Positions 36,779 to 47,627 of a stretch of 64,000 nucleotides of DNA are shown in pieces. Made by a program: the position numbers and the translations under genes. The stretch's first letter is position 1. Every line of letters starts with the position of its first letter. The DNA comes from Streptomyces sp. CGMCC 4.7035 (GTDB lineage Bacteria > Actinomycetota > Actinomycetes > Streptomycetales > Streptomycetaceae). The stretch covers positions 1,302,001-1,366,000 of the forward strand of contig NZ_CP134053.1 in NCBI RefSeq assembly GCF_031583065.1, read 5' to 3'. A model generated the notes under the pieces. The model saw only the letters and a program-made list of their open reading frames with translations. It made no database searches and was not told the origin of the DNA.

Positions 36779-37078
36779 ATGCACGCTTTCGTCTTTGTCA
36801 CCCTGGCAGTGATCCTGGTGCTCTACGCCATCCTGGGCATCGTGGCCATCACGACCGGCTGGGTCGTGCCGTGGCTGCGGGGAACCATCGCACGGCCGCG
36901 GCTGTGGGGCTCCGGAACCCTGCTGTTCGCCTCGGGCATCGCACTCTTCCGGTACGGCGCGACCGTGCACGGCACGACCGCCATCGATCTCGTCTTCGGC
37001 GGCGGCCTGCTCGTGTTCCTCTCCGGCGCGGCGCTCCAGTTCCTGGGGCAGCGCCCCGGCCGTGTGCCGTCCGCATGA
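36779..37078 (+). CDS. Small integral membrane protein, 99 aa
   Basis: Three predicted membrane helices (about 3-26, 44-60, 68-89). The sequence HAFVFVTLAVILVLYAILGIVAITTGW and the later FGGGLLVFLSGAALQFLG have no recognisable domain. GGGG lies before ATG 36779. It is divergent from the coiled-coil gene and convergent with sdhB. Function unknown. Confidence 0.7.
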   Translation: MHAFVFVTLAVILVLYAILGIVAITTGWVVPWLRGTIARPRLWGSGTLLFASGIALFRYGATVHGTTAIDLVFGGGLLVFLSGAALQFLGQRPGRVPSA

Positions 37079-37096
37079 CCGGCGTCCGCGCGCCCC

Positions 37097-37873
37097 TCAC
37101 CCTCCTGAAGGCCGCCTCCTGATCTTCGACCCCAGCCACACGAGCGGGTCGTACTTACGGTCGACCGCCCGTTCCTTCAGCGGGATCAGGGCGTTGTCCG
37201 TGATCTTGATGCCCTCGGGGCAGACCTCCGTGCAGCACTTGGTGATGTTGCAGTAGCCGAGGCCGTGTTCGTCCTGGGCCGTGCGTTTGCGGTCCAGGCC
37301 GGACTCCGACGCCGCGTCCAGCGGGTGCATGTCCAGCTCCGCCACCCGCATCAGGAAACGCGGGCCCGCGAACGCCTGCTTGTTCTCCTCGTGGTCACGC
37401 ACCACATGGCACGTGTCCTGGCACAGGAAGCACTCGATGCACTTGCGGAACTCCTGCGAACGGTCCACGTCCTCCTGCGTCATGCGGTACTCGCCGGGTC
37501 CCAGGTCCGCGGGCGGCACGAAGGACGGGACCTCCCGGGCCTTGACGTAGTTGAAGCTCACGTCCGTCACCAGGTCGCGGATCACCGGGAAGGTGCGCAG
37601 CGGCGTCACCGTGACGGTCTCGTCCCGCTCGAACACCGACATCCGCGTCATGCACATCAGCCGTGGCCGCCCGTTGATCTCCGCCGAGCACGAACCGCAC
37701 TTGCCGGCCTTGCAGTTCCAGCGCACGGCGAGGTCGGGCGTCTGGGTCGCCTGGAGGCGGTGGATGATGTCCAGCACCACCTCGCCCTCGTTGACCTCGA
37801 CCTTGAAGTCCTCCAGGCCGCCGCCCTGCGCATCGCCCCGCCACACCTTGAAGCGGGCCTCGTAGCTGCTCAC
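37097..37873 (-). CDS. sdhB: Succinate dehydrogenase iron-sulfur subunit
   Basis: 258 aa. N-terminal 2Fe-2S ferredoxin domain (NCKAGKCGSCSAEINGRPRLMC), then the 4Fe-4S/3Fe-4S domain (CIECFLCQDTCH; CNITKCCTEVCPEGI). Passes electrons from the SdhA flavin to the membrane anchor. GTG start overlaps the sdhA stop by 4 nt, so translation is coupled. The proteins match the actinobacterial Sdh1/fumarate-reductase-like complex (Rv0247c-Rv0249c type). Confidence 0.93.
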   Translation of the reverse strand: MSSYEARFKVWRGDAQGGGLEDFKVEVNEGEVVLDIIHRLQATQTPDLAVRWNCKAGKCGSCSAEINGRPRLMCMTRMSVFERDETVTVTPLRTFPVIRDLVTDVSFNYVKAREVPSFVPPADLGPGEYRMTQEDVDRSQEFRKCIECFLCQDTCHVVRDHEENKQAFAGPRFLMRVAELDMHPLDAASESGLDRKRTAQDEHGLGYCNITKCCTEVCPEGIKITDNALIPLKERAVDRKYDPLVWLGSKIRRRPSGG

Positions 37874-39822
37874 TCGTACAGCTCCTCTTCGGCGAGGTAC
37901 TTGACCAGCTCCTCCTTCTCGAAGAGGGCGAGCAGGTCCGGGCGGATGGGTTCGGTGGTCTCACGGGTGAGCGCGATCTGACCGCGGACCGGGTCGGTCG
38001 CCGCCAGACCGCCTGTGGGGTCGGTCAGCCGGCACAGCAGATTCACGCGGCGCCACGTGCGGTCCATCGTCGGAAAGTCCTCCCGGGTGTGCCCGCCACG
38101 CGACTCCGTGCGCTCCAGGGCCGCCCGTGCCACGCACTCGCTGACCAGCAGCATGTTCCGCAGGTCGAGGGCGAGGTGCCAGCCCGGGTTGAACTGGCGG
38201 TGGCCCTCGACGCCCGCCCTGCGCGCCCGTACCCGCAGGTCCGCCAGCTTCTTCAGCGCCTGCTGCATCTCCGGCTCGCGGCGGATGATGCCGACCAGGT
38301 CGTTCATCGTCTGCTGGAGTTCCTGATGGAGGGTGTACGGGTTCTCCGGCGGGCGGATCGGCTCCTGGAGGTCCTCGCCGGGCGCCGGGCCCTCGGCCGA
38401 GAACGGGCGCAGGGCCTCCGCCGCCGCCGTGTCCACCTGGACGTCGTCCACCGTGGGACGCTCGGCAAGACCCGTCGCGTACTGAGCCGCGTGCAGACCA
38501 GCCCGGCGCCCGAACACCAGCAGGTCGGACAGGGAGTTGCCGCCCAGCCGGTTGGAGCCGTGCATACCGCCGGCCACCTCTCCGGCCGCGTACAGACCCT
38601 CCACGCCCCGGGCCGCCGCGGTGTCCGAGTCGACCGCGATGCCGCCCATCACGTAGTGACAGGTGGGCCCGACCTCCATCGCCTCGGCGGTGATGTCGAC
38701 GTCCGCCAGCTCCTTGAACTGGTGGTACATCGACGGCAGCCGGCGCCGGATGACCTCGGCCGGCATGCGCGTCGAGACGTCGAGGAAGACGCCGCCGTGC
38801 GGGGAGCCGCGGCCCGCCTTCACCTCGGCGTTGATCGCGCGCGCGACCTCGTCACGGGGGAGCAGTTCGGGCGGGCGCCGGTTGTTGTCCGGGTCGTCGT
38901 ACCAGCGGTCGCCCTCCTCCTCCGACTCCGCGTACTTCTCCTTGAAGACGTCGGGGATGTAGTCGAACATGAACCGCTTGCCGTCGGAGTTCCTGAGCAC
39001 CCCGCCGTCGCCGCGGACCGACTCGGTGACGAGGATGCCCTTCACCGACGGCGGCCAGACCATGCCCGTCGGGTGGAACTGCACGAACTCCATGTTCAGC
39101 AGCGGCGCCCCGGCGAGGAGCGCCAGCGCGTGCCCGTCACCCGTGTACTCCCACGAGTTCGACGTCACCTTGAAGGACTTGCCGATGCCGCCCGTCGCGA
39201 TCACGACGGCGGGCGCTTCGAGGACGAAGAAACGCCCGGACTCGCGCTCGTACGCGAAGACGCCCGAGACCCGGCCGCCGTCGTCCTTGAGGATCCGGGT
39301 GACCGTGCACTCCTGGAAGACCTTCAGACGGGACTCGTAGTCCCCGGTCTCCTTCTTGTCCTCCTGCTGCAACGACACGATCTTCTGCTGGAGCGTGCGG
39401 ATCAGCTCCAGGCCCGTGCGGTCGCCGACGTGTGCGAGGCGCGGGTACTCGTGGCCGCCGAAGTTGCGCTGCGAGATGCGCCCGTCCTTCGTACGGTCGA
39501 AGAGGGCGCCCCAGGTCTCCAGCTCCCAGACGCGGTCGGGTGCTTCGCGGGCGTGCAGCTCGGCCATCCGCCACTGGTTGAGGAACTTCCCGCCGCGCAT
39601 GGTGTCGCGGAAGTGCACCTGCCAGTTGTCGTGCGGGTTGACGTTGCCCATCGCCGCCGCGATACCGCCCTCCGCCATCACCGTGTGCGCCTTGCCGAAC
39701 AGCGACTTGCAGATCACGGCCGTACGGGCGCCGCGCTCACGCGCCTCGATGGCGGCCCTGAGCCCGGCGCCGCCGGCGCCGACCACGACGACGTCCCACT
39801 CCTGTCGCTCCACCACGGTCAT
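37870..39822 (-). CDS. sdhA: Succinate dehydrogenase flavoprotein subunit
   Basis: 650 aa. FAD-binding GAGGAGLRAAIEARERGA at the N-terminus, the His-FAD linkage region KSLFGKAHTVMAEGGIAAAMG, active-site segments FVQFHPTG and RGDGGVLRN, and GGIAVDSDT ... GLYAAGEVAGGMHGSNRLGGNSL. Oxidises succinate to fumarate in the TCA cycle. Middle gene of the sdhC-sdhA-sdhB operon; 18 bp separate it from sdhC. Confidence 0.95.
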   Translation of the reverse strand: MTVVERQEWDVVVVGAGGAGLRAAIEARERGARTAVICKSLFGKAHTVMAEGGIAAAMGNVNPHDNWQVHFRDTMRGGKFLNQWRMAELHAREAPDRVWELETWGALFDRTKDGRISQRNFGGHEYPRLAHVGDRTGLELIRTLQQKIVSLQQEDKKETGDYESRLKVFQECTVTRILKDDGGRVSGVFAYERESGRFFVLEAPAVVIATGGIGKSFKVTSNSWEYTGDGHALALLAGAPLLNMEFVQFHPTGMVWPPSVKGILVTESVRGDGGVLRNSDGKRFMFDYIPDVFKEKYAESEEEGDRWYDDPDNNRRPPELLPRDEVARAINAEVKAGRGSPHGGVFLDVSTRMPAEVIRRRLPSMYHQFKELADVDITAEAMEVGPTCHYVMGGIAVDSDTAAARGVEGLYAAGEVAGGMHGSNRLGGNSLSDLLVFGRRAGLHAAQYATGLAERPTVDDVQVDTAAAEALRPFSAEGPAPGEDLQEPIRPPENPYTLHQELQQTMNDLVGIIRREPEMQQALKKLADLRVRARRAGVEGHRQFNPGWHLALDLRNMLLVSECVARAALERTESRGGHTREDFPTMDRTWRRVNLLCRLTDPTGGLAATDPVRGQIALTRETTEPIRPDLLALFEKEELVKYLAEEELYE

Positions 39823-39840
39823 CAGAAGGCCCCACTCAAT

Positions 39841-40677
39841 CTAGAAGAAGCGCGGATCGTCGAAGGCACCGGACGCCACCAGGTACACGTAGAAGTCGGC
39901 GAGTGCCACGCTGACCAGCGACGCCCAGGCCAGCAGCATGTGGCGGGCGTTGAGTCTGCTGATGAACTGCCACGTCCTGTAGCGCACGGGATGCTTGGAG
40001 AAGTGCTTGAGCTTGCCGCCGACGATGTGCCGGCAGGAGTGGCAGGAGAGTGTGTACGCCCAGATCAGCACGATGTTCACCAGGAAGACCACGGTGCCCA
40101 GACCCATATGGCCCCAGCGGTAGTGCTCGTCGCGGAAGGCGAGCACGGTGTCGTACGTGAGGACGCCCGCCACGAGGAGCGCCGCGTAGAAGAAGTACCG
40201 GTGGATGTTCTGCAGGATCAGCGGGAAGCGGGTCTCGCCGGTGTACTTCTTGTGCGGTTCCGCCACCGCGCAGGCCGGAGGCGACAGCCAGAAGCCGCGG
40301 TAGTAGGCCTTGCGGTAGTAGTAGCAGGTCAGGCGGAAGCCGAGCGGGAAGATCAGGATGATGATCGCCGGGGAGATGGCCCACCAGCTGCCGAAGAGGT
40401 CGGCGTTGGGCCCCGCGTGCATGGTCCGGCACCGCTCCGCCAGACAGGGCGAGTAGAACGGCGAGACGTACGGCGCGGCGTAGTAGTCCGCGTCGGCGAA
40501 GGCCCGCCACGTCGAGTACACGACGAAGGCGAACAGCCCGGCCGCGGTGGCGGCCGGAGCCAGCCACCAGCGGTCGGTGCGCAGATGCCGCGCGGCGATC
40601 GCGGCGCGCGAACCGGTCCGTACGCTGCCGCCGATCGTATGGGGTTCAGTGTCGGGGGATTCCGTACCAGTGGCCAC
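39841..40677 (-). CDS. sdhC: Succinate dehydrogenase membrane anchor subunit
   Basis: 278 aa with five or six membrane helices. Histidines that could ligate haem lie in NIHRYFFYAALL and SCHSCRHIVGG. A soluble loop carries two cysteines (SPCLAERCRTMHAG). This single large anchor is typical of the Sdh1-type complex, in contrast to the paired small SdhC/SdhD anchors. First gene of the operon; the small coiled gene at 40696 lies 18 bp upstream and may be co-transcribed. Confidence 0.85.
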   Translation of the reverse strand: MATGTESPDTEPHTIGGSVRTGSRAAIAARHLRTDRWWLAPAATAAGLFAFVVYSTWRAFADADYYAAPYVSPFYSPCLAERCRTMHAGPNADLFGSWWAISPAIIILIFPLGFRLTCYYYRKAYYRGFWLSPPACAVAEPHKKYTGETRFPLILQNIHRYFFYAALLVAGVLTYDTVLAFRDEHYRWGHMGLGTVVFLVNIVLIWAYTLSCHSCRHIVGGKLKHFSKHPVRYRTWQFISRLNARHMLLAWASLVSVALADFYVYLVASGAFDDPRFF

Positions 40678-40695
40678 TCATGACTCCGGTCGGGT

Positions 40696-40986
40696 TCAGG
40701 GGGCGTGCCGGTCCCGGGCGCCGAGACCTTCGTCGTCCGAGTCCGTCCACAGGCTGGTGTCGTACGGGGTGTCGGGGATCGTCACGAGGTCCGGCCGCCG
40801 GGACGACGTGGTGGTGACGGTGGCCGCGCGCAGCAGTGACACGCTCTCGCGCAGGTGGTCGGCATCGGCGCGGACACGGCGTATGTCGAGCCCGCCGCTC
40901 CCCATCTGCTGCTCCAGGCGCCCCACCGACCGGACCAGGTCGTCGAGGCACCGCTGAACTGTCGTCAGTTCGTCGGACACGGACAT
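40696..40986 (-). CDS. Small predicted coiled-coil protein, 96 aa
   Basis: The N-terminal half is a helix with heptad character (ELTTVQRCLDDLVRSVGRLEQQMG, DADHLRESVSLLRAA). The C-terminal half is polar and probably disordered (IPDTPYDTSLWTDSDDEGLG). No domain is recognised. It sits directly before sdhC and, from memory, occupies the same place in S. coelicolor, so it is likely a real, conserved gene. Confidence 0.7.
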   Translation of the reverse strand: MSVSDELTTVQRCLDDLVRSVGRLEQQMGSGGLDIRRVRADADHLRESVSLLRAATVTTTSSRRPDLVTIPDTPYDTSLWTDSDDEGLGARDRHAP

Positions 40987-41370
40987 GACGTGACCTCACT
41001 TCCACGGGCTCCAGGCCCAAAGCGGCGACGTTCATGCGCCTGCGAGTGTTGCGCGTCACACAGTCGGTGTGAAGGGATCTGCACGGATTGCCTCCGGCGG
41101 TGGGACGGATGTGTGCGGGTGTGCGGGTGTGCCGGGGCGCAGGCATCACTTGAGGGTGCGCCCCCGGTCCAGGCCGGATCACTTCGAGTTACGCCGTACG
41201 GGTGGGCTTCACGTTCCCTTTCGCCGTGTCGCCGTTAGCTGCTGAACCCTTTCCTCTTCAGTGAGCCCATACAACTCATATATCTGATCAGCTCCAAATT
41301 CCCCCAAACCTGATCATAACTCTCAATTCGCTCATTTCATTCGCGGAGCGGTTCCCCGGAGGTAGACGTG
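40987..41370. promoter_or_regulatory. Divergent promoter region with AT-rich stretch
   Basis: Unusually AT-rich at 41250-41340 for this genome. The heptamer CTGATCA occurs twice (41284 and 41310), a possible direct-repeat operator for the downstream lipoprotein gene. GGAGG at 41358-41362 is its ribosome site. Confidence 0.4.
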
Positions 41371-43557
41371 ATGTCCCACGACGGCGTCGGACCGCGCGCG
41401 GTGCTGCGCTCGGTCGCGTTCCTCACCGCGGGAGCCCTCGCGGTGCCCGTGCTCGCCGCCTGCAGTTCCGACGAGAAGCCGAACAAGCCGGTCGCGGTGC
41501 AGGACATCGCACCTGCCGCCCGAGGTCTCGTCGCCGACGGCGGAACACTCCACTGGGCCATCGACGCCGTGCCGGGGACCCTGAACACCTTCCAGGCCGA
41601 CGCCGACACCGCGACCGCGCGCATCGCCGGCGCCGTGCTGCCCTCGATGTTCCGGCTCGACGCGAACGGCCGCCCACAGCGCAACCCCGACTTTCTGACG
41701 TCGGCCAAGGTCGTCTCGACCGAGCCCAAGCAGGTCGTCGTCTACCGGCTCGCCCAGCAGGCCGTCTGGAGCGACGGCCGGGAGATCGGCGCCGACGACT
41801 TCGCCGCCCAGTGGCGCGCCCTCTCCGGCCGGAACAGCGCGTACTGGACCGCCCGCAACGCCGGCTACGACCGCATCGAGAAGGTCGAGCGGGGCGCGAA
41901 CAACCTCGAGGTCAAGGTCACCTTCGCCAAGCCGTACGCCGACTGGAGGTCGCTGTTCTCGCCGCTGTACCCCAAGGACGTCATGGGCACCCCGGCCGGC
42001 TTCAACGACGGGGCGAGGCGGAATCTGAAGGTCACCGCCGGGCCGTTCTCCCTCCAGAAGGTCGACCACGAGGCGGGCCACGTCACCCTCACCCGCAATC
42101 CGCGCTGGTGGGGCCGCCCCGCCAAGCTCTCCGAACTCGTGCTCGTGGCCGTCCCGCGCGACAAGCGGGCCGCCGCGCTCGCCGACGGGAAGATCGACCT
42201 GGCGGAGATCGACCCGGAGGAGGCCGAGCGGATCACGCTCGCCGCCCGCGACAAGGGCGCCACCCCCTTGCAGGGGCCCTCCGCCGAGGCGGAGGGGGCC
42301 GCCCGGGCGGGCTCGCCCGCCGGTGAGCAGCAGGCGCTGCGCGGCTTCGTGATCCGCAAGTCCCTGGAGCCCTCCTACACGCAACTCGCCCTGAACGGCT
42401 CCCGGGGCCCGCTCGCCGACGACCGCGTACGGCGGGCCGTGGCCCGTGCCCTCGACCGCACCGCGCTCGCCGGGCTGGTCCTCAAGCCGCTCGGGCTGCC
42501 CGCCGTGCCGGTCGGCAGCCACCTCGCGCTCTCCGGGCAGCCCGCGTACGCGGACAACAGCGGCGCCCTCGGCGGGCAGGACACCGCTCGGGCCAAGGCG
42601 CTGCTGACCGAGGCGGGCTGGGTGCCCGGCGGGCCGCTCAAGGAGGAGAAGAAGGAGAAGAAGGAGGCGAAGAAGCCGGCCGGAGCGGCCGGGTCCGAGG
42701 GCCGGAAGACGGACCAGGAGCACGGCTCGGGCGACGACGGGACGTACACCGGCGGCCAGGACGGTCAGGACAGCCAGGACATCCAGGACAACAAGGGGCA
42801 CGAGTACAAGGACCCGCAGGACCAGGCGAACAAGCACCACCCGCACCACCCGCAGCACCCGCGGCACGCCGACGAGCAGGCGGGCAGACCCGTCGGTGGC
42901 GCGCCCGCGCAGGAGCACGGTCAGCAGGGCCCACCGCCGGGGGCGTACGCGCCGAAGGGCACCGCCGCTCCGGCCGGCGGCGCGGCCGCGGTGCTGGCGA
43001 AGGACGGCAAGCCGCTCAAGCTCCAGTTCGTGCTGCCGTCCGGGCCCGGCTCGCAGTCCTTGCGGACCGTCGGTGACCGCATCGCCCGCATGCTGGACAA
43101 GGTCGGGATCCGCACGGAGATCTCCAAGGTCTCCGACGAGAGCTACTTCAGGGACCACATCGCGTCCGGCGACTACGACCTGGCGCTGTACTCGTGGCCC
43201 GCGTCCGCGTTCCCCGCGACCGACGCCCGGCCGATCTACGCCAAGCCGGTACCGGCGGCGGACGGCTCGCTGACCGTCGAGCAGAACTACACGAGGGTCG
43301 GCACCGACCAGGTGGACCAGCTCTTCGACCAGGCGATCGCCACGCTGGACGAGGGCGAGGAGCGGGACCTGATGCGCAAGGCCGACGCCCGCATCTGGGC
43401 CGCCGCGGGCTCGATCCCGCTCTACCAGCGTCCCCAGCTCACGGCCACCCGCCTCGACCTGGCCAACGCGGGCGCCTTCGGCTTCCAGACACCGGTCTAC
43501 GAGGACATGGGCTTCCTGAAGAAGGGCGCCCACCCGTCACCACAGCCGTCGTCCTAG
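41371..43557 (+). CDS. Oligopeptide-type (LpqW-like) binding lipoprotein with low-complexity insert
   Basis: 728 aa, larger than the usual 500-600. Lipobox VLAAC gives the lipid cysteine at residue 31. The SBP_bac_5 fold ([38 protein letters not shown]) is split by a charged linker at about 419-540 rich in Lys/Glu then Gln/Asp/His/Pro. It resumes at [13 protein letters not shown] and ends normally. No permease genes are adjacent. The family includes LpqW, linked in mycobacteria to lipoglycan synthesis, so it may not be a transporter part. ATG is preferred over GTG 41368 by SD spacing. Confidence 0.8.
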   Translation: MSHDGVGPRAVLRSVAFLTAGALAVPVLAACSSDEKPNKPVAVQDIAPAARGLVADGGTLHWAIDAVPGTLNTFQADADTATARIAGAVLPSMFRLDANGRPQRNPDFLTSAKVVSTEPKQVVVYRLAQQAVWSDGREIGADDFAAQWRALSGRNSAYWTARNAGYDRIEKVERGANNLEVKVTFAKPYADWRSLFSPLYPKDVMGTPAGFNDGARRNLKVTAGPFSLQKVDHEAGHVTLTRNPRWWGRPAKLSELVLVAVPRDKRAAALADGKIDLAEIDPEEAERITLAARDKGATPLQGPSAEAEGAARAGSPAGEQQALRGFVIRKSLEPSYTQLALNGSRGPLADDRVRRAVARALDRTALAGLVLKPLGLPAVPVGSHLALSGQPAYADNSGALGGQDTARAKALLTEAGWVPGGPLKEEKKEKKEAKKPAGAAGSEGRKTDQEHGSGDDGTYTGGQDGQDSQDIQDNKGHEYKDPQDQANKHHPHHPQHPRHADEQAGRPVGGAPAQEHGQQGPPPGAYAPKGTAAPAGGAAAVLAKDGKPLKLQFVLPSGPGSQSLRTVGDRIARMLDKVGIRTEISKVSDESYFRDHIASGDYDLALYSWPASAFPATDARPIYAKPVPAADGSLTVEQNYTRVGTDQVDQLFDQAIATLDEGEERDLMRKADARIWAAAGSIPLYQRPQLTATRLDLANAGAFGFQTPVYEDMGFLKKGAHPSPQPSS

Positions 43558-43623
43558 CCACGCAGCTGCGGGCAGGGGCACCGTCCCAGCTGCGGGGAGG
43601 CACCGCTTCCGCTGTGGTCAGTC

Positions 43624-43640
43624 GTTCCGCAGGGCGGAAC
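43624..43640 (+). terminator. Short hairpin after the LpqW-like gene
   Basis: Perfect 7-bp stem GTTCCGC / GCGGAAC with a 3-nt loop, 66 bp after the stop. Weak as a terminator. Confidence 0.4.
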
Positions 43641-43829
43641 CGGTGGGCACAGCCCGTAGCCACCGGGTGCCGCGTAACCAGACCTGAGCTGCAGCCAAAG
43701 GCCCCGGCGAGCCCCAACGGCAGCGCACCCGTACCATGGGGTGAGGCCGTGGCGTGTCCAGCCCGGCAGGCCCGCGTCACACAGACGTACGACAGGGCCG
43801 TCCTCACCACTCCGGGAGTACGCCACATC

Positions 43830-45737
<1,908 letters not shown>

Positions 45738-45765
45738 TCCCGGCACCAAGGCGCCTCTGCCGCCG

Positions 45766-45802
45766 AAGCCCGGGTGCCCCCATCATGGGGGCACCCGGGC
45801 TT
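45766..45802 (+). terminator. Terminator after typA
   Basis: Perfect 16-bp stem (AAGCCCGGGTGCCCCC and complement), 5-nt loop, followed by TTCC. Confidence 0.95.
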
Positions 45803-45804
45803 TT

Positions 45805-45870
45805 CCGTGGCCGGGGACCACTTCTGTGGCCGGGGACCACTTCCGTGGCCTGAGAGCACTTCTGTGGCCC
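45805..45870. repeat. 19-bp tandem repeat array downstream of typA
   Basis: Units CCGTGGCCGGGGACCACTT, CTGTGGCCGGGGACCACTT, CCGTGGCCTGAGAGCACTT and a partial fourth, contiguous at 19-bp spacing. Confidence 0.8.
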
Positions 45871-45913
45871 CGTACGACAGCCGGTGCCGGTACCTCCGGG
45901 ACGCCTGTGCGTT

Positions 45914-45953
45914 CCCGTGGACGGCGTGAATCCCCCGTGGATGGCGTGGATCC
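45914..45953. repeat. 20-bp tandem duplication
   Basis: CCCGTGGACGGCGTGAATCC and CCCGTGGATGGCGTGGATCC, adjacent, differing at two positions. Confidence 0.8.
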
Positions 45954-46313
45954 AGCCGCGCCGGCCGCCACCCGCAACCGGTTTTTTGGGCTCTCGGTGT
46001 CCGAAATGCGGGATCCCTCGACCGATACACATGTAACACGTCCGTTTCGTGGCCTTCTCTCTCGGATCGCTTTGTCCATGTTTTGGAAGATGTACGGATG
46101 AGCTGTGATTGAACCGAGACCTAAAGACTGTGGTCGGCATTCTGGCTCATGGCAGATAGTTGGGCCCAACGCTCGGGTCAATGGGTCATGCGCTGTGGGG
46201 ACAGCGCCGACTCACGAGCACCAGTGGGGTGTTTGACCCTCCGTCAGGGGTGTCGGAGGGACAGACGGTCAACCCCCTGTCCGTGCACAGGTTGAGTCAA
46301 GGAGGCGGCCAAT
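45954..46313. promoter_or_regulatory. Long upstream region of the bldK-type operon
   Basis: No gene is supported. It is less GC-rich than its surroundings at 45960-46150. GGTCAA/TTGACC hexamers occur at 46176, 46233 and 46267, and a CCCTCCG/CGGAGGG hairpin at 46237-46260. Probably holds the operon promoter and operators. Confidence 0.5.
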
Positions 46314-46364
46314 ATGGCAACTACGCGTGTTCACCAGCGACTTGTCGTGCCCAGCGCCCGATAG
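46314..46364 (+). CDS. Putative 16-aa leader peptide ahead of the bldK-type operon
   Basis: ATG 46314 is preceded by the near-perfect Shine-Dalgarno AAGGAGG at a normal distance. It encodes MATTRVHQRLVVPSAR then TAG. It ends 95 bp before the first permease gene. The strength of the ribosome site, better than that of any structural gene of the operon, argues that it is translated. A role in attenuation or translational coupling is inference; no run of one regulatory codon is evident (three Arg, three Val). Confidence 0.5.
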   Translation: MATTRVHQRLVVPSAR

Positions 46365-46458
46365 TCGGTCGTCTTTCCTGATCCGCGTGGTCCAAGCCGT
46401 CGCCCACCCGCACCCTGTGGTGGCCACCGGCTCGGCGTACCCATGAATTGGACGCATC

Positions 46459-47490
46459 ATGACGAGTCCTCTCGAGACCGAGGGCGGCGCAAGCACGGTC
46501 GTCGTCGACGAGAAGGAGCCGACGAAGGAACCGGAGACCAAACAGCTGGAGGGCCGGTCGCCCGGCCAACTGATGTGGATCCGCTTCAAGCGGGACCGCA
46601 CCGGGGTGATCTCCGCGTTCGTCGTCATCCTCTTCTTCCTGATCGGGCTGCTCGCGCCGCTGATCTCGAAGCTGTACGGCAAGAACCCGTACACCGTCTT
46701 CGCGGACGAGCGCCCCGAACTGTTCGACAGCGCGGGAGTGCCCGTCCAGCCCAACGGCGGTATCAGCGGCGAGTTCTGGTTCGGACTCGAACCCGGTAAC
46801 GGGTACGACGTCTTCACCAAGCTGATCTACGGCATCCGGACCTCGCTGATGATCTCCTGTGCGGTCACGGTCGCGGTCGTGCTCACCGGCATCGTTCTCG
46901 GCGTCACGGCGGGCTACCTGGGCGGCAAGGCCGACTACGCCATCAGCCGGGTGATCGACTTCCTGCTCGCCTTCCCGTCGCAGCTGTTCTTCATCGCGAG
47001 CATGCCGGTCGTGGTCTCCCTCTTCGTCAGTCCGCGGGACGAGACGCCGACCTATGTCCGCGTCGTCGCGCTGATCGCCGTGCAGTGGGTGCTCGGCTGG
47101 ATGAGCCTCGCCCGGATCCTGCGCGGTACGACACTGTCGCTCAGGGAGCGCGAGTTCATCGAGGCGGCAAGGGTGAGCGGGGCGTCGCCCTGGCGCATCA
47201 TCAGCAAGGAGATCCTGCCGAACGTGGTGACCCCCCTGCTGGTGCAGTCCACGTATCTGCTTCCGTTCTTCGTGACGGGCGAAGCCGGCCTGTCGTTCCT
47301 CGGTGTCGGCATCGTCGAACCCACGCCCGACTGGGGCCAGATGTTCTCCAAGGCGTCGACCGAGCTCGTCCTGCAGAACGACATCACCTACATGTTCTTC
47401 CCCGGCATCTCGATGATCATCTTCATCGTCGCGTTCAACCTGCTCGGGGACTCGGTCAGGGACGCCTTCGATCCCAAGACGGCGCGCTGA
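46459..47490 (+). CDS. bldKA: Oligopeptide ABC permease, DppC/OppC type (BldKA-like)
   Basis: 343 aa. Cytoplasmic N-terminal tail, RFKRDRTGVISAFVVILFF first helix, about six membrane helices, and the EAA loop EAARVSGASPWRIISKEILPN that docks on the ATPases. First gene of a permease-SBP-permease-ATPase-ATPase operon directly after typA. The S. coelicolor bldK locus has this order and position as far as I recall; BldK imports peptides needed for aerial mycelium formation. The symbol rests on synteny, not on a sequence search, and a paralogous operon lies 5 kb away. Confidence 0.75.
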   Translation: MTSPLETEGGASTVVVDEKEPTKEPETKQLEGRSPGQLMWIRFKRDRTGVISAFVVILFFLIGLLAPLISKLYGKNPYTVFADERPELFDSAGVPVQPNGGISGEFWFGLEPGNGYDVFTKLIYGIRTSLMISCAVTVAVVLTGIVLGVTAGYLGGKADYAISRVIDFLLAFPSQLFFIASMPVVVSLFVSPRDETPTYVRVVALIAVQWVLGWMSLARILRGTTLSLREREFIEAARVSGASPWRIISKEILPNVVTPLLVQSTYLLPFFVTGEAGLSFLGVGIVEPTPDWGQMFSKASTELVLQNDITYMFFPGISMIIFIVAFNLLGDSVRDAFDPKTAR

Positions 47491-47627
47491 CCCGAAGTTG
47501 TGGGCGCCCTCGCCCCGATTCCGGACGCACTGTCACAGCACGGTCCAGGCAACTCCGTGCAATTCCATGCCGTGCCACGGCACTTCAATACGCACTGGTG
47601 ACACACAGATGGGTGGGAAACTGAGTG

